Part shown: one piece after another, positions 26,168 through 36,997 of the stretch
Position numbering within the stretch: the stretch's first letter is position 1
Layout: every line of letters starts with the position of its first letter
Assembly (NCBI RefSeq): GCF_003258605.2
Contig: NZ_CP031264.1
Coordinates: 1,922,001 to 1,986,000, forward strand
Length of the DNA: 64,000 nucleotides
Origin: Peterkaempfera bronchialis
GTDB lineage: Bacteria; Actinomycetota; Actinomycetes; Streptomycetales; Streptomycetaceae
Direction: 5' to 3'
Position numbers and translations under genes: made by a program
Notes under the pieces: generated by a model
Database searches by the model: none
The model's input: the letters and a program-made list of their open reading frames with translations, nothing else
Told to the model about the DNA's origin: nothing

Positions 26168-27550
26168 TCAGCAGCCGAGGAGGCGGGCACCCAGGTAGGA
26201 CTTGACCTGGTCCAGGGAGACGCGCTCCTGGGCCATGGTGTCGCGCTCGCGGACGGTCACCGCGTTGTCCTCAAGGGTGTCGAAGTCGACGGTGACGCAG
26301 AACGGGGTGCCGATCTCGTCCTGGCGGCGGTAGCGCTTGCCGATGGCGCCGGCGTCGTCGAACTCGACGTTCCACGCCTGGCGGAGGTCGGCGGCCAGGC
26401 CGCGCGCCTTCGGGGAGAGGTCGGTGTTGCGGGAGAGCGGCAGCACGGCGACCTTGACCGGCGCGAGGCGCGGGTCCAGGCGCATGCCGACGCGCTTCTC
26501 CAGCACGCCCTTGGCGTTGGGCGCCTCGTCCTCGAAGTAGGCGTCCAGCAGGAAGGCCAGCATGGCGCGGTTGAGGCCGGCCGCAGGCTCGATGACATAG
26601 GGGAACCAGCGCTCGCCGGACTCCTGGTCGAAGTACTTCAGGTCCTGGCCGGAGTGCTCGCTGTGCACCGAGAGGTCGTAGTCGGTGCGGTTGGCGACGC
26701 CCTCCAGCTCGGAGAACTCCTGACCGCCGAAGTTGAAGCGGTACTCGATGTCCACCGTGCGCTTGGCGTAGTGGGAGAGCTTCTCCTTGGGGTGCTCGAA
26801 GAAGCGCATGTTGTCGGGGTTGATGCCCAGGCCGGTGTACCAGTCCCAGCGCTCCTGGAGCCAGTACTCGTGCCACTTCTCGTCCTCGCCGGGCTTGACG
26901 AAGAACTCCATCTCCATCTGCTCGAACTCGCGGGTGCGGAAGATGAAGTTGCCGGGGGTGATCTCGTTGCGGAAGGACTTGCCGGTCTGGGCGATGCCGA
27001 ACGGCGGCTTCTTGCGCGAGGTCTGCTGCACGGCCTTGAAGTTGACGAAGATCCCCTGCGCGGTCTCCGGGCGCAGATAGGCCAGACCGGAGGCGTCCTC
27101 GGTCACGCCCAGGTGGGTCTTGAGCATGCCGGAGAACTGCTTGGGCTCGGTGAAGGTGCCCTTGTTGCCGCAGTTGGGGCAGTTGACGTCGGCGAGGCCG
27201 CCGGCCGGGACATGGCCGTGCTTGGCCTCGTACGCCTCCTCCAGGTGGTCCGCGCGGAACCGCTTGTGGCAGGAGGTGCACTCGGTCAGCGGGTCGTTGA
27301 AGGTGGCGACGTGGCCGGAGGCCTCCCACACCTCGCGGGCGAGGATCACCGAGGAGTCGATGCCCACCACATCCTCGCGACCGGTGACCATGGCACGCCA
27401 CCACTGCCGCTTGATGTTCTCCTTGAGCTCCACGCCCAGTGGCCCGTAGTCCCAGGCGGCGCGCTGACCACCGTAGATCTCGCTGCAGGGGTAGACGAAG
27501 CCACGGCGCTTGCTCAGGCTGACGATCGTGTCGATCTTGTCGGCGGCCAC
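26168..27550 (-). CDS. glyS: Glycyl-tRNA synthetase (alpha2 type)
   Basis: This 460-residue class II synthetase charges tRNA-Gly. The bacterial/eukaryotic alpha2 form is recognised by the opening [18 protein letters not shown] and by motif 1 ([16 protein letters not shown]). An insertion with two CxxC knuckles follows ([19 protein letters not shown]). Motif 2 is around [10 protein letters not shown] and [16 protein letters not shown], and motif 3 is around [16 protein letters not shown]. The C-terminal anticodon-binding domain is complete. GTG at 27550 is the start. It is divergent from the zinc-uptake operon. Confidence 0.95.
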   Translation of the reverse strand: MAADKIDTIVSLSKRRGFVYPCSEIYGGQRAAWDYGPLGVELKENIKRQWWRAMVTGREDVVGIDSSVILAREVWEASGHVATFNDPLTECTSCHKRFRADHLEEAYEAKHGHVPAGGLADVNCPNCGNKGTFTEPKQFSGMLKTHLGVTEDASGLAYLRPETAQGIFVNFKAVQQTSRKKPPFGIAQTGKSFRNEITPGNFIFRTREFEQMEMEFFVKPGEDEKWHEYWLQERWDWYTGLGINPDNMRFFEHPKEKLSHYAKRTVDIEYRFNFGGQEFSELEGVANRTDYDLSVHSEHSGQDLKYFDQESGERWFPYVIEPAAGLNRAMLAFLLDAYFEDEAPNAKGVLEKRVGMRLDPRLAPVKVAVLPLSRNTDLSPKARGLAADLRQAWNVEFDDAGAIGKRYRRQDEIGTPFCVTVDFDTLEDNAVTVRERDTMAQERVSLDQVKSYLGARLLGC

Positions 27551-27625
27551 AGTGCTCTCTTCAGTACGACGACGCGGTCAAAGGGCTCGGGGAGGGTGCC
27601 GCGGAGCGGCACAACCGAATACCTC

Positions 27626-27656
27626 AGGTTACCGGCCCGGGCAGGAGCGGTTTCAA
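27626..27656 (-). promoter_or_regulatory. Candidate glyS promoter
   Basis: On the minus strand TTGAAA (27656-27651) is followed 19 bp later by TAACCT (27631-27626). The hexamers fit but the spacing is long, so this is tentative. Confidence 0.3.
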
Positions 27657-27702
27657 ATCCGTTGCCCCGCTGCGGCGGTCTGATCGTCCGAACAGCTGAG
27701 AA

Positions 27703-27732
27703 TTGACAATCGTTTCCACTTCAAATGAGAAT
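27703..27732 (+). promoter_or_regulatory. Promoter of the zinc-uptake operon
   Basis: TTGACA (27703-27708) and GAGAAT (27727-27732) are spaced by 18 bp. Transcription would start about 27739-27740, at the A of the znuA ATG, so the message is probably leaderless. Both hexamers are buried in the Zur boxes. Confidence 0.6.
27704..27718. promoter_or_regulatory. Zur box 1
   Basis: TGACAATCGTTTCCA resembles the actinobacterial Zur consensus (TGAnAATnnTTnTCA) with a mismatch in the right arm. It overlaps the -35 element and lies 22 bp, two helical turns, from box 2. Confidence 0.6.
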
Positions 27733-27740
27733 GGTTGTCA
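27726..27740. promoter_or_regulatory. Zur box 2
   Basis: TGAGAATGGTTGTCA matches the Zur consensus at every fixed position. It covers the -10 element and reaches the first base of the znuA start codon, so bound Zur-Zn would block transcription of the whole operon. Confidence 0.8.
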
Positions 27741-28699
27741 TGAGCCACCGTCGCGTCCTTCCCTCCATAGCCCTCGCCGCCACCGCCTCCCTGGCCCTCG
27801 CCGCCTGCGGAAGCGGAGGCGGCACCAGTGCCTCGGCCGGCGGCGGGAGCCCGGCCGGAGGCGGCAAGTTGGGCGTGGTGGCGTCGTTCTACCCCCTGGA
27901 GTACCTGGCCGAGCAGATCGGCGGCAGCCATGTCGCCGTCACCGACCTCACCTCCCCCGGCGTGGAGCCGCACGACCTGGAGCTCTCCCCCAAGCAGGTC
28001 GCCGCCGTGGGCAAGGCCGGCGTGGTGGTCTACCTCAAGGGGCTCCAGCCCGCCGTGGACGACGCCGTGGCGCAGTCCGGCGTCTCCCATGTGGTGGAGG
28101 CATCCACCCTCTCCCCGCTGGTCGACCACCACCTGGACGAGGAGGGCGGCGAGGACGGCGAGGAGCACTCCCACACCACCGGCGACCCGCACATCTGGCT
28201 CGACCCCACCCGCTACGCCACCGTGGCCAAGGGCGTCGGCGAGGAGCTGGCCAAGGCCGACCCGGACCACGCCGCCGAGTACCGGAAGAACGCCGAGGCG
28301 CTGGTGACCCGGCTCACCGCGCTGGACCAGGAGTTCCGCACCGGCCTTGAGCCCTACAAGGGCAAGGAGTTCATCACCAGCCACGCCGCCTTCGGCTACC
28401 TCGCGGACCGCTACGGCATCACCCAGATCGCCATCAACGGCGTGGACCCCGAGTCCGAGCCCAGCCCCGCCCGGCTCGCCGACATCCAGAAGCAGGCCAA
28501 GGCGCACGGCGTCAGCACGATCTTCTTCGAGACCCTCACCAACCCCAAGCTGGCCACCACCCTCGCCCACGACCTGCACCTCAAGACCGCCGTGCTGGAC
28601 CCGATCGAGGGCGTCAAGGACCCCGCCAAGGACGACTACTTCTCGGTCCAGCGGCAGAACCTCAAGAACCTCGAAGCGGCCTTCGGGGCGGCCCGATGA
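27740..28699 (+). CDS. znuA: Zinc ABC transporter substrate-binding lipoprotein
   Basis: This 319-residue cluster-9 (ZnuA/TroA) solute-binding protein captures Zn2+ outside the membrane. The signal peptide ends in SLALAAC, a clear lipobox. Metal ligands fit the family: His in GVEPHDLEL, His in DPHIWLDP, His in ITSHAAFGYLADRYG, and an acidic residue near the C-terminus. The flexible His/Asp/Glu loop DHHLDEEGGEDGEEHSH (129-145) is diagnostic of zinc rather than manganese binders. ATG 27740 begins a normal signal peptide; an in-frame ATG at 27725 would lie inside the promoter. It overlaps znuC by ATGA. Confidence 0.93.
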   Translation: MSHRRVLPSIALAATASLALAACGSGGGTSASAGGGSPAGGGKLGVVASFYPLEYLAEQIGGSHVAVTDLTSPGVEPHDLELSPKQVAAVGKAGVVVYLKGLQPAVDDAVAQSGVSHVVEASTLSPLVDHHLDEEGGEDGEEHSHTTGDPHIWLDPTRYATVAKGVGEELAKADPDHAAEYRKNAEALVTRLTALDQEFRTGLEPYKGKEFITSHAAFGYLADRYGITQIAINGVDPESEPSPARLADIQKQAKAHGVSTIFFETLTNPKLATTLAHDLHLKTAVLDPIEGVKDPAKDDYFSVQRQNLKNLEAAFGAAR

Positions 28700-29478
28700 G
28701 CGCGGACGCCCCTGCGGCCGTCTGCCTCTGCGACGCCGTCGCCTCGCTCGGCGGACGGCCGGTGCTGCGCGGGGTGGACCTCGTGGTGCGCCCCGGCGAG
28801 GTGGTCGCCCTGCTGGGCGCCAACGGCTCCGGCAAGTCCACCACCGTCCGCGCCGTGGTCGGCTCGGTGCCGCTGCAACGCGGCGGGCTGGAGCTCTTCG
28901 GCACCCCGTACGGCAGGTTCCGCGACTGGCACCGGATCGGCTACGTACCGCAGCGCACCACCGCCGCCAGCGGCGTACCCGCCAGCGTCCGCGAGGTCGT
29001 CGCCACCGGCCGGCTCTCCCGGCACGGGCTGCTGCCCTTCCGCCGCCGCGACCGCGAGGCCGCCGACCGCGCGCTGGCGGCGGTCGGCATGCTGGACCGG
29101 GCGGGAGACGGCGTCGCCGACCTCTCCGGCGGCCAGCAGCAGCGGGTGCTGATCGCCCGCGCCCTGGTCTCCGAACCCGATCTGCTGATCATGGACGAGC
29201 CGATGGCCGGCGTGGACCTCGCCAGCCAGCAGGTACTCGCCGAGACGCTGCACCGGGAGGTCGAGCGCGGCGCGGCCGTGCTGCTGGTGCTGCATGAACT
29301 GGGCCCGCTGGAACCGCTGATCGACCGCGCCGTGGTGCTGCGTGACGGCTGCGTCACCCACGACGGACCGCCGCCACCGGCCACCGGCCAGCATGCGCTG
29401 CCCGGCCATGACCACGTGCATCCGCACGCCGCCGACGACCACCGTAGGAGCACGACCGCGACGGGGCTGCTGCCATGA
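28696..29478 (+). CDS. znuC: Zinc ABC transporter ATPase
   Basis: This 260-residue ABC ATPase energises zinc import. Motifs are Walker A LLGANGSGKST, Q-loop VPQRTT, signature LSGGQQQR, Walker B LLIMDEP with D-loop AGVD, and the H-loop His of VLHELGP. The C-terminal tail is His-rich (GHDHVHPHAADDHR), a feature often seen in zinc-handling proteins. Start and stop overlap both neighbours by 4 bp, so translation with znuA and znuB is coupled. Confidence 0.92.
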   Translation: MSADAPAAVCLCDAVASLGGRPVLRGVDLVVRPGEVVALLGANGSGKSTTVRAVVGSVPLQRGGLELFGTPYGRFRDWHRIGYVPQRTTAASGVPASVREVVATGRLSRHGLLPFRRRDREAADRALAAVGMLDRAGDGVADLSGGQQQRVLIARALVSEPDLLIMDEPMAGVDLASQQVLAETLHREVERGAAVLLVLHELGPLEPLIDRAVVLRDGCVTHDGPPPPATGQHALPGHDHVHPHAADDHRRSTTATGLLP

Positions 29479-30428
29479 CCGAGATGCTCTCCACCGACTT
29501 CATGCGGCGGGCGCTGCTCGCCGCCCTGCTGATCGGCATCACCGCCCCCGCCGTCGGCCTCTACCTGGTGCAGCGCCGCCAGGCGATCATGGGCGACGGC
29601 ATCGGCCATGTCGCCCTCACCGGCGTCTCGCTGGGCTTCCTGCTCAACACCAGCCCGGTCTGGATGGCCACCCTGGTAGCCGCCGCCGGCGCGGTCCTCA
29701 TGGAGCTGATCCGCGCGCGCGGCCGGACCCGTGGCGACATCGCGCTGGCCATGCTCTTCTACGGCGGCATGGCCGGCGGCGCGCTGATCATCAAACTGGC
29801 GCCCAATGGCTCGATGGCCAACCTCACCACCTATCTGTGGGGGTCCATCCTCACCGTCTCGGCCGGCGACATCCTCACCATCACGCTGCTCGCCGTCTTC
29901 GTCATCGCCATGACCGTCGGCCTGCGGCGGCAGCTCTTCGCCATCTGCCAGGACGAGGAGTTCGCCAGGGTCACCGGGCTGCCGGTGCGGCTGCTCAACC
30001 TGCTGCTGGCGGTCACCGCCGCCGTCACCGTCACCGTGGCCATGCGAGTGGTCGGGCTGCTGCTGGTCAGCGCGCTGATGGTGGTTCCGGTCGCCGCCGC
30101 CCAGCAGGTCACCCGGTCCTTCGCCGCCACCCAGGCACTGGCCGTCGGCGTCGGCGTGGCGGTCTCGCTGACCGGCACCACCGCCTCCTACTACCAGGAC
30201 CTGCCGCCCGGCCCCACCATCGTGGTCCTCGCCATGGTCGTCTTCGGTCTGATCGGCCTGGTCGCCATGCCGCTGGCCCGCCGCCGCCACCGCGCCGGCA
30301 CCGCCGATCCGGCCGCCTGCGACCTGGTGCTGCCCGCCCCCCGGGCGAGCGGCGAGAGCGTCAGCGGCGGCAGCGGCGGCGCGGCCGACGAGCGGCAACC
30401 GGCACCGGGGGCAACGCTGGCACAATGA
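29475..30428 (+). CDS. znuB: Zinc ABC transporter permease
   Basis: This 317-residue membrane protein of the ABC-3 family has about eight hydrophobic helices and forms the zinc channel with ZnuA and ZnuC. Characteristic stretches are LLIGITAPAVGLYLVQRRQA, MGDGIGHVALTGVSLG and MRVVGLLLVSALMVVPVAAA near the C-terminal half. The last 50 residues form a soluble Ser/Gly tail. It begins as ATGA overlapping the znuC stop. The operon continues 34 bp later with zur. Confidence 0.92.
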   Translation: MTEMLSTDFMRRALLAALLIGITAPAVGLYLVQRRQAIMGDGIGHVALTGVSLGFLLNTSPVWMATLVAAAGAVLMELIRARGRTRGDIALAMLFYGGMAGGALIIKLAPNGSMANLTTYLWGSILTVSAGDILTITLLAVFVIAMTVGLRRQLFAICQDEEFARVTGLPVRLLNLLLAVTAAVTVTVAMRVVGLLLVSALMVVPVAAAQQVTRSFAATQALAVGVGVAVSLTGTTASYYQDLPPGPTIVVLAMVVFGLIGLVAMPLARRRHRAGTADPAACDLVLPAPRASGESVSGGSGGAADERQPAPGATLAQ

Positions 30429-30462
30429 AGCTTCACAGCACCCGCAACCGAGGAGGACTCCG

Positions 30463-30873
30463 GTGACCACCGCCAGTCCGTCGCCGCGTGCCCGATCGAC
30501 CCGGCAGCGCGCCGCCGTGTCCGCTGCCCTGGACGAGATCCAGGACTTCCGCAGCGCGCAGGAGCTTCACGACCTCCTCAAGCACAAGGGCGACTCGGTG
30601 GGCCTCACCACCGTCTACCGCACCTTGCAGTCGCTCGCCGACGCGGGCGAGGTCGATGTGCTGCGCACCGCCGAGGGCGAGGCGGTCTACCGGCGGTGCA
30701 GCAGCGGGCACCACCACCACCTGGTCTGCCGCAGCTGCGGGCGCACGGTGGAGGTCGAGGGTCCGGCGGTGGAGCGCTGGGCGGACGCGGTGGCCGCCGA
30801 GCACGGCTTCTCGGACATCGCCCACACGCTGGAGATCTTCGGTACCTGCGCGGGCTGCGCCGCCGCCGGTTAG
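30463..30873 (+). CDS. zur: Zinc uptake regulator (Fur family)
   Basis: This 136-residue Fur-family repressor binds Zur boxes when zinc-loaded and shuts off zinc uptake. The N-terminal winged helix contains TRQRAAVSALDE and GLTTVYRTLQSLADAGEVD. The hinge and dimer domain carries the His-rich SGHHHHLVCRSCG. The structural zinc site is formed by the two Cys pairs CRSC and CAGC. The GTG start follows GAGGAGG. Being the last gene of the operon it controls, it sets up negative autoregulation through the tandem boxes at 27.7 kb. Confidence 0.93.
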   Translation: MTTASPSPRARSTRQRAAVSAALDEIQDFRSAQELHDLLKHKGDSVGLTTVYRTLQSLADAGEVDVLRTAEGEAVYRRCSSGHHHHLVCRSCGRTVEVEGPAVERWADAVAAEHGFSDIAHTLEIFGTCAGCAAAG

Positions 30874-30883
30874 CGGGCGCGTT

Positions 30884-30921
30884 CCAGGGGCCCGGGAGGC
30901 AGTCGCCTCCCGGGCCCCTGG
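30884..30921. terminator. Bidirectional terminator between zur and uppS
   Basis: A perfect 17-bp stem (CCAGGGGCCCGGGAGGC and complement) with a 4-nt AGTC loop lies 10 bp after zur and 16 bp after the uppS stop. It clearly serves both convergent units. Confidence 0.85.
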
Positions 30922-30937
30922 TGTGCCGCCGTACCCG

Positions 30938-31810
30938 TCAGACCTGGTCGCCTGCGGTCTCCTCGCCGACAGTCTCCTCGCCTGCGGTCTCCTCGCCGGC
31001 GGGCACCTGGTTGGGCTGGGCGCCGCCGAACCGGCGGTCGCGCATCGCGTACTGCTCGCAGGCCCGCCACAGGTCGCGGCGGTCGAAGTCCGGCCAGAGC
31101 ACGTCCTGGAAGACGAACTCGGCGTAAGCGGACTGCCAGAGCAGGAAGTTGGAGGTCCGCTGCTCGCCGCTGGGGCGCAGGAAGAGGTCCACGTCCGGCA
31201 TGTCGCGGTGGTAGAGGTAGCGCGCGAAGGTCTTCTCGGTGACCTTCGCCGGGTCGAGCCGACCCGCCGCCACATCCTGCGCGAGGGCTGCGGCGGCGTC
31301 CGCGATCTCCGCCCGCCCGCCGTAGTTGACGCACATGTACAGCGTCACCGCGTCATTGTCCCGGGTCATCTCCTCGGCGACCTGGAGCTCCTGCACCACG
31401 CTCTTCCAGAGCTTGGGCATCCGGCCGGCCCAGCGCACCCGCACGCCCATGGCGTTCATCTCGTCGCGGCGGCGGTGGATGACATCCCGGTTGAAGTTCA
31501 TCAGGAAGCGCACCTCGTCCGGGGAGCGCTTCCAGTTCTCGGTGGAGAAGGCGTACAGCGAGAGGTTCTTCACCCCCAGCTCGATGCACCCCTTGAGCAC
31601 GTCCAGCACCACGCCTTCGCCGACCTTGTGGCCCTCGGTGCGGGGCAGTCCCCGCTCCTTGGCCCAGCGGCCGTTGCCGTCCATCACGATGGCGACGTGT
31701 TCCGGCACCAGCTCGCCCGGGATCTTCGGCGGCTGGGCGCCGCTGGGGTGCGGGCTGGGCGGCAGGTACGTGCGCTGCTGCCCGCCGCCGAAGAACCGTC
31801 GTCCTGCCAT
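30938..31810 (-). CDS. uppS: Isoprenyl transferase (undecaprenyl diphosphate synthase family)
   Basis: This 290-residue cis-prenyltransferase makes the polyprenyl diphosphate carrier for cell-wall synthesis. All signatures are present: [20 protein letters not shown] (catalytic Asp), [26 protein letters not shown], the diphosphate-binding [19 protein letters not shown], and the [14 protein letters not shown] end. The C-terminus carries a short repeated acidic tail ([20 protein letters not shown]). ATG starts 3 bp after the recO stop, whose last codons contain the ribosome site, so recO and uppS are co-transcribed. Confidence 0.93.
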   Translation of the reverse strand: MAGRRFFGGGQQRTYLPPSPHPSGAQPPKIPGELVPEHVAIVMDGNGRWAKERGLPRTEGHKVGEGVVLDVLKGCIELGVKNLSLYAFSTENWKRSPDEVRFLMNFNRDVIHRRRDEMNAMGVRVRWAGRMPKLWKSVVQELQVAEEMTRDNDAVTLYMCVNYGGRAEIADAAAALAQDVAAGRLDPAKVTEKTFARYLYHRDMPDVDLFLRPSGEQRTSNFLLWQSAYAEFVFQDVLWPDFDRRDLWRACEQYAMRDRRFGGAQPNQVPAGEETAGEETVGEETAGDQV

Positions 31811-31813
31811 CGC

Positions 31814-32560
31814 CTACTTCTCCACGTATCTCAATGAACGGAGGCCCCGCTCCAGGTGCCACTGTAGATAGGCGGCCACCAGGCCGCTGCCCTCGCGGCA
31901 GTACCGGGACTCGCAGGCGTCCGCGGTCTCCCAGTCGCCCGAGAGCAGGGCGCCGAGCAGTTCCAGTGTCTCAGGGGAGGGTACGGCACTGCCGGGCACC
32001 CGGCAGTCGCCGCAGAGCACGCCACCCGCCTGGAGCGAGAAGAAACGATTGGGCCCCTCCAGCCCGCACTTGGCGCAGTCGTCGAAGGTCGCGCCATAGC
32101 CGTTGACCGCGAGCGAGCGCAGCAGAAAGGCGTCCAGCACCAGATGGGCGCCATGGTCGCCGGAGGCCAGCGTGCGCAGCGCGCCGACCAGCAGCAGATA
32201 CTGCTGGACGGCGGGCTCGCCCTCGTTCTCGGTGAACCGCTCGGCGGTCTCCAGCATGGCGGTGCCCGCGGTGTAGCGGCCGTAGTCGGCGACTATGGGG
32301 CCGCCGTACGGGGCGATGGTCTCCACCTGGGTGCAGAGCGGCAGACCCCGGCCGATCAGCTCGCTGCCCCGGGCGAAGAACTGCACATCCACATGGGAGA
32401 ACGGCTCCAGCCGGGCGCCGAACTTCGACTTGGTGCGGCGTACCCCCCGGGCGACCGCCCGCACCCGGCCGTGGTGGCGGGTGAGCAGGGTGATGATGCG
32501 GTCCGCCTCGCCCAGCTTCTGGGTGCGCAGCACGATGCCGTCGTCGCGGTAGAGGCTCAT
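31814..32560 (-). CDS. recO: DNA repair protein RecO
   Basis: This 248-residue RecO helps RecR load RecA on SSB-coated DNA. The N-terminal OB fold opens with the canonical SLYRDDGIVLRTQKLGEADRI and contains GRVRAVARGVRRTKSKFG. The helical C-terminal part has the zinc knuckle CAKCGLEG and CGDC. ATG 32560 starts at the family N-terminus. The frame is open far upstream, including an in-frame repeat of HHDR codons, but that part is not expected to be translated. Forms an operon with uppS. Confidence 0.92.
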   Translation of the reverse strand: MSLYRDDGIVLRTQKLGEADRIITLLTRHHGRVRAVARGVRRTKSKFGARLEPFSHVDVQFFARGSELIGRGLPLCTQVETIAPYGGPIVADYGRYTAGTAMLETAERFTENEGEPAVQQYLLLVGALRTLASGDHGAHLVLDAFLLRSLAVNGYGATFDDCAKCGLEGPNRFFSLQAGGVLCGDCRVPGSAVPSPETLELLGALLSGDWETADACESRYCREGSGLVAAYLQWHLERGLRSLRYVEK

Positions 32561-32589
32561 CCGGCGGCCCCGCCGGGCGCGGCAGCGGT

Positions 32590-32655
32590 GACGGCGGTCG
32601 TGATGACGGCGGTCGTGATGACGGTCGTGATGACGGTCGTGATGACGGTCGTGGC
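32590..32655. repeat. Tandem 12/15-bp repeat upstream of recO
   Basis: There are two 15-bp units (GACGGCGGTCGTGAT, 32590-32619), two 12-bp units (GACGGTCGTGAT, 32620-32643) and a partial unit. All unit lengths are multiples of three. The array sits 30 bp before the recO ATG, in the 290-bp gap (32561-32850) after the TerB-like gene, where no other feature was found. It may vary in copy number. Confidence 0.85.
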
Positions 32656-32850
32656 GGTGGTGCGGGCGGGCAGCGGGGGCGGCATGGGGCCATTCTCCCG
32701 CACGGGCCGGACGGCCGTGGGCCCGTCCGGGGCGCCCCGAAGTCCCGCACCGGGGGCTGCGCGGCCACGACGGGGCCGATGCCCGCACCGGTGCGGGACT
32801 GGGCAGGCCCGGGAGGGGGGACGCGGGCCCGTCCGGGGAGGCTCTTGCCG

Positions 32851-33546
32851 CTACGGGTGCGGGGTACGGGCGGCGGCCTCCAGCAGTTCCGCGATCTGCT
32901 CCGTGCCCAGGTGCAGGCAGTGCCCGACGGCGGCCAGCGCGTCCCGCTCGGCGGGTCGGTAGGGGCCGTCGGCCAGCGCGATCCAGGCACCCTGGAGCAG
33001 CAGCCGTTCCAGGCCCTGCGGGGCCAGATGCGGGGCGAGCGGCTCCAGCGCGGCGTGCAGTTCGATGGCCAGGCCGCTGCCGATCCCCCCGTACGCCTCG
33101 TCCAGCGGGCTGCCGGAGCCATGCGGCGCATCCGTCGAGCCGAGGCCGGAGAGCGCCGCCAGGGAGGCCAGCACCTGGACCTCGCCGCAGTCCTCGAAGC
33201 CGGCCTCGCGGATCACCTCGCAGGCCGCCTCCCGGGCCTGACGGCCGGCCGCACCACCGGCGGCGAGCACCGCCAGCGCGATGGTGTACTGGGCGTCGCG
33301 CAGCATCCCGGAGAGCTTGGTGCAGGTCGGCCGCTCCAGGGCGGACGGCGCATAGCGGCTGCGGCAGGCGGTGCACTGCACGCTGGTCCCCGCCTGGCCC
33401 AGCGGCAGCGCGGGAGCCCCGCAGAGCCGCAGCCAGCGGCGCCCCCGCTGCCGGCGGTAGTTGCGGTCCCCACCGCAGCCGGGGCAGAAGAACTCGCCGA
33501 GGACCTCCGTCCGCCACGACGGACGGACACCCCACAGACGCGTCAC
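32851..33546 (-). CDS. Zinc-ribbon TerB-like protein
   Basis: This 231-residue protein has an N-terminal two-CxxC zinc ribbon (FFCPGCGGDRNY and QCTACRSRY), then a helical TerB/DjlA-like domain (about 75-225). The TerB part shows TKLSGMLRDAQYTIALAVLAA and an acidic end (LADGPYRPAERDALAAVGHCL) like the calcium-dependent helices of tellurite-resistance TerB. GTG 33546 is the start. It lies between leuA and recO on the same strand. TerB proteins are linked to metal stress and membrane complexes; a precise role here is unknown. Confidence 0.75.
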   Translation of the reverse strand: MTRLWGVRPSWRTEVLGEFFCPGCGGDRNYRRQRGRRWLRLCGAPALPLGQAGTSVQCTACRSRYAPSALERPTCTKLSGMLRDAQYTIALAVLAAGGAAGRQAREAACEVIREAGFEDCGEVQVLASLAALSGLGSTDAPHGSGSPLDEAYGGIGSGLAIELHAALEPLAPHLAPQGLERLLLQGAWIALADGPYRPAERDALAAVGHCLHLGTEQIAELLEAAARTPHP

Positions 33547-33707
33547 AGGCGCACTCCCCTGTCACTGTCGGCGGCCCTGCCCGATACCCACGGGCGAGGT
33601 CACGCATCCGAACACACTTCTAGGGGCGTCCCACCGACCCCGGTGTCGGTGTGATCGATGCTGCCACGCGAGTGATGTCCTGTCAGTACCCCGGACGGCC
33701 CTCAAAG

Positions 33708-33764
33708 GAAAAAATGTGGCCCTGGACACACGCACGCCGCCGGGGTGGCCCGGCGGCGTGCGTG
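33708..33764 (-). terminator. Terminator after leuA with T-tract
   Basis: A perfect 16-bp stem (CACGCACGCCGCCGGG and complement, loop GTGG, 33729-33764) is followed on the minus strand by a TTTTTT run at 33713-33708. This is one of the few hairpins in the window with a U-tract. The rest of the 254-bp gap (33547-33800) holds nothing recognisable. Confidence 0.8.
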
Positions 33765-33800
33765 GTGGTACGTGGTGGTCTGGCGCGGGGGTGGCGAGGG

Positions 33801-35699
<1,899 letters not shown>

Positions 35700-35718
<19 letters not shown>

Positions 35719-35747
35719 CAGCTAAGAAGAAGCAGCCCGTAACGCAT
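35700..35747 (-). CDS. leuA leader peptide
   Basis: This 15-residue ORF reads MRYGLLLLSCRGEGL, with four consecutive Leu codons (CTG CTT CTT CTT) and a fifth Leu before TAG. It is too short for routine gene finders. Its place 118 bp before leuA, the Leu run including three CTT codons that are rare in this GC-rich background, and the complementary stem that begins within its last codons all fit classical ribosome-mediated attenuation. Leader peptides of this type have been described for actinobacterial leuA genes. No ribosome site stands out clearly. Confidence 0.8.
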
Positions 35748-35917
35748 GATGCCGCCCAGAGTAACCCAGCCCCTCCGTGCACCGCAGGGACATCCCGCCC
35801 CTTGAGACGCCGAGCGGACACCTCGGGAGGGTGCCGAAACGATCCCTCCTCGCCGCCACGGGGGAATCCCGCTCCCGATCCGGTGACATTCCGTACCCGC
35901 TCGGCCACTCTGGGCGC

Positions 35918-36970
35918 ATGGACTCCACAGCCCGCAGCCACGCCTGCTTCTGCACCATCGTGCCGCCGCATGTCCTGGACCGGCTCGCGGAGGCGGCCGA
36001 CGCCTCGCTGCGCGACGCCGCGCGGCGTGCCCTCGCCCTCGACACCCGGCACCGGGAGAACCGGCTGCTGGCGCCGCGCGTCGCCCTGCCGCTCAGCTCC
36101 GGCGGCGACCGGCCCCAGCGCACCATCGCCGACGCCCACCACAGCGAGGCGCTGCCCGGCCGCGCCGTCCGCCACGAGGGCCGCCCGGCGGTGAAGGACG
36201 GCCCGGTCAACCACGCCTACGACGGCCTGGGCGCCACCTTCGCCCTCTTCCACGAGGTCTACGGCCGCCGCTCGATCGACGACGCCGGGCTGCCGCTGAA
36301 CGCCACCGTGCACTACGGCCGCGACTACGACAACGCGTTCTGGAACGGAGAGCGGATGGTCTTCGGCGACGGGGACGGCCAGATCTTCACCGACTTCACC
36401 GCCGCCGTGGACGTGATCGGCCATGAGCTCACCCACGGCGTCACCCAGTACACCGCCGGTCTCGCCTACCGGGGCCAGTCCGGCGCCCTCAATGAGTCGC
36501 TCTCCGACGTCTTCGGCTCCCTGGTCAAGCAGTACGCCCTCCAGCAGACCGCCGAGCAGGCCGACTGGCTGATCGGCGCCGGTCTGCTGACGCCCCGGGT
36601 GCACGGGGTGGCGCTGCGTTCGCTGCGCGAGCCCGGCACGGCGTACGACGACGAGGTACTGGGCAAGGACCCGCAGCCCTCCACCATGGACGGCTATGTG
36701 CACACCTTCGACGACAACGGCGGGGTGCACATCAACTCCGGCATCCCCAACCACGCCTTCTACCTGGTGGCGACCGCGCTGGGCGGGCACGCCTGGGAGA
36801 AGGCCGGGCAGATCTGGTACGACACCCTCACCGGCGGCCTGCTCCGGCCGAACGCGGACTTCGCCGCCTTCGCCACCGCCACCGTGTCCGCCACCCGGGC
36901 CCGCTACGGCGAGGGGCGGGAGGCGGAGGCGGTGGCCAAGGGGTGGACCCAGGTCGGCGTCCTCGGGTGA
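35918..36970 (+). CDS. Protealysin-like M4 metallopeptidase
   Basis: This 350-residue M4 protease lacks a signal peptide, unlike secreted thermolysins. The N-terminal ~60 residues contain IVPPHVLDRLAEAA, matching the short protealysin-type propeptide with its PPxxL motif. The zinc site is complete: His169 and His173 in HELTH (catalytic Glu170) and Glu193 in NESLSDVFGS. The catalytic His is His271 in GVHINSGIPNHAF. It should act inside the cell or leave without the Sec pathway. The following gene encodes an emfourin-like inhibitor. ATG 35918 fits the propeptide start. Confidence 0.9.
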   Translation: MDSTARSHACFCTIVPPHVLDRLAEAADASLRDAARRALALDTRHRENRLLAPRVALPLSSGGDRPQRTIADAHHSEALPGRAVRHEGRPAVKDGPVNHAYDGLGATFALFHEVYGRRSIDDAGLPLNATVHYGRDYDNAFWNGERMVFGDGDGQIFTDFTAAVDVIGHELTHGVTQYTAGLAYRGQSGALNESLSDVFGSLVKQYALQQTAEQADWLIGAGLLTPRVHGVALRSLREPGTAYDDEVLGKDPQPSTMDGYVHTFDDNGGVHINSGIPNHAFYLVATALGGHAWEKAGQIWYDTLTGGLLRPNADFAAFATATVSATRARYGEGREAEAVAKGWTQVGVLG

Positions 36971-36997
36971 GCCGGGCAGGCGGGGCCGCCCGGGTCA

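Noticed and set aside
27640-27680. A T-arm-like string (GGTTTCAAATCC) suggesting a tRNA gene before znuA
   Set aside because: The arms around it do not form a 5-bp T-stem, and no matching acceptor, D-arm or anticodon arm lies upstream.
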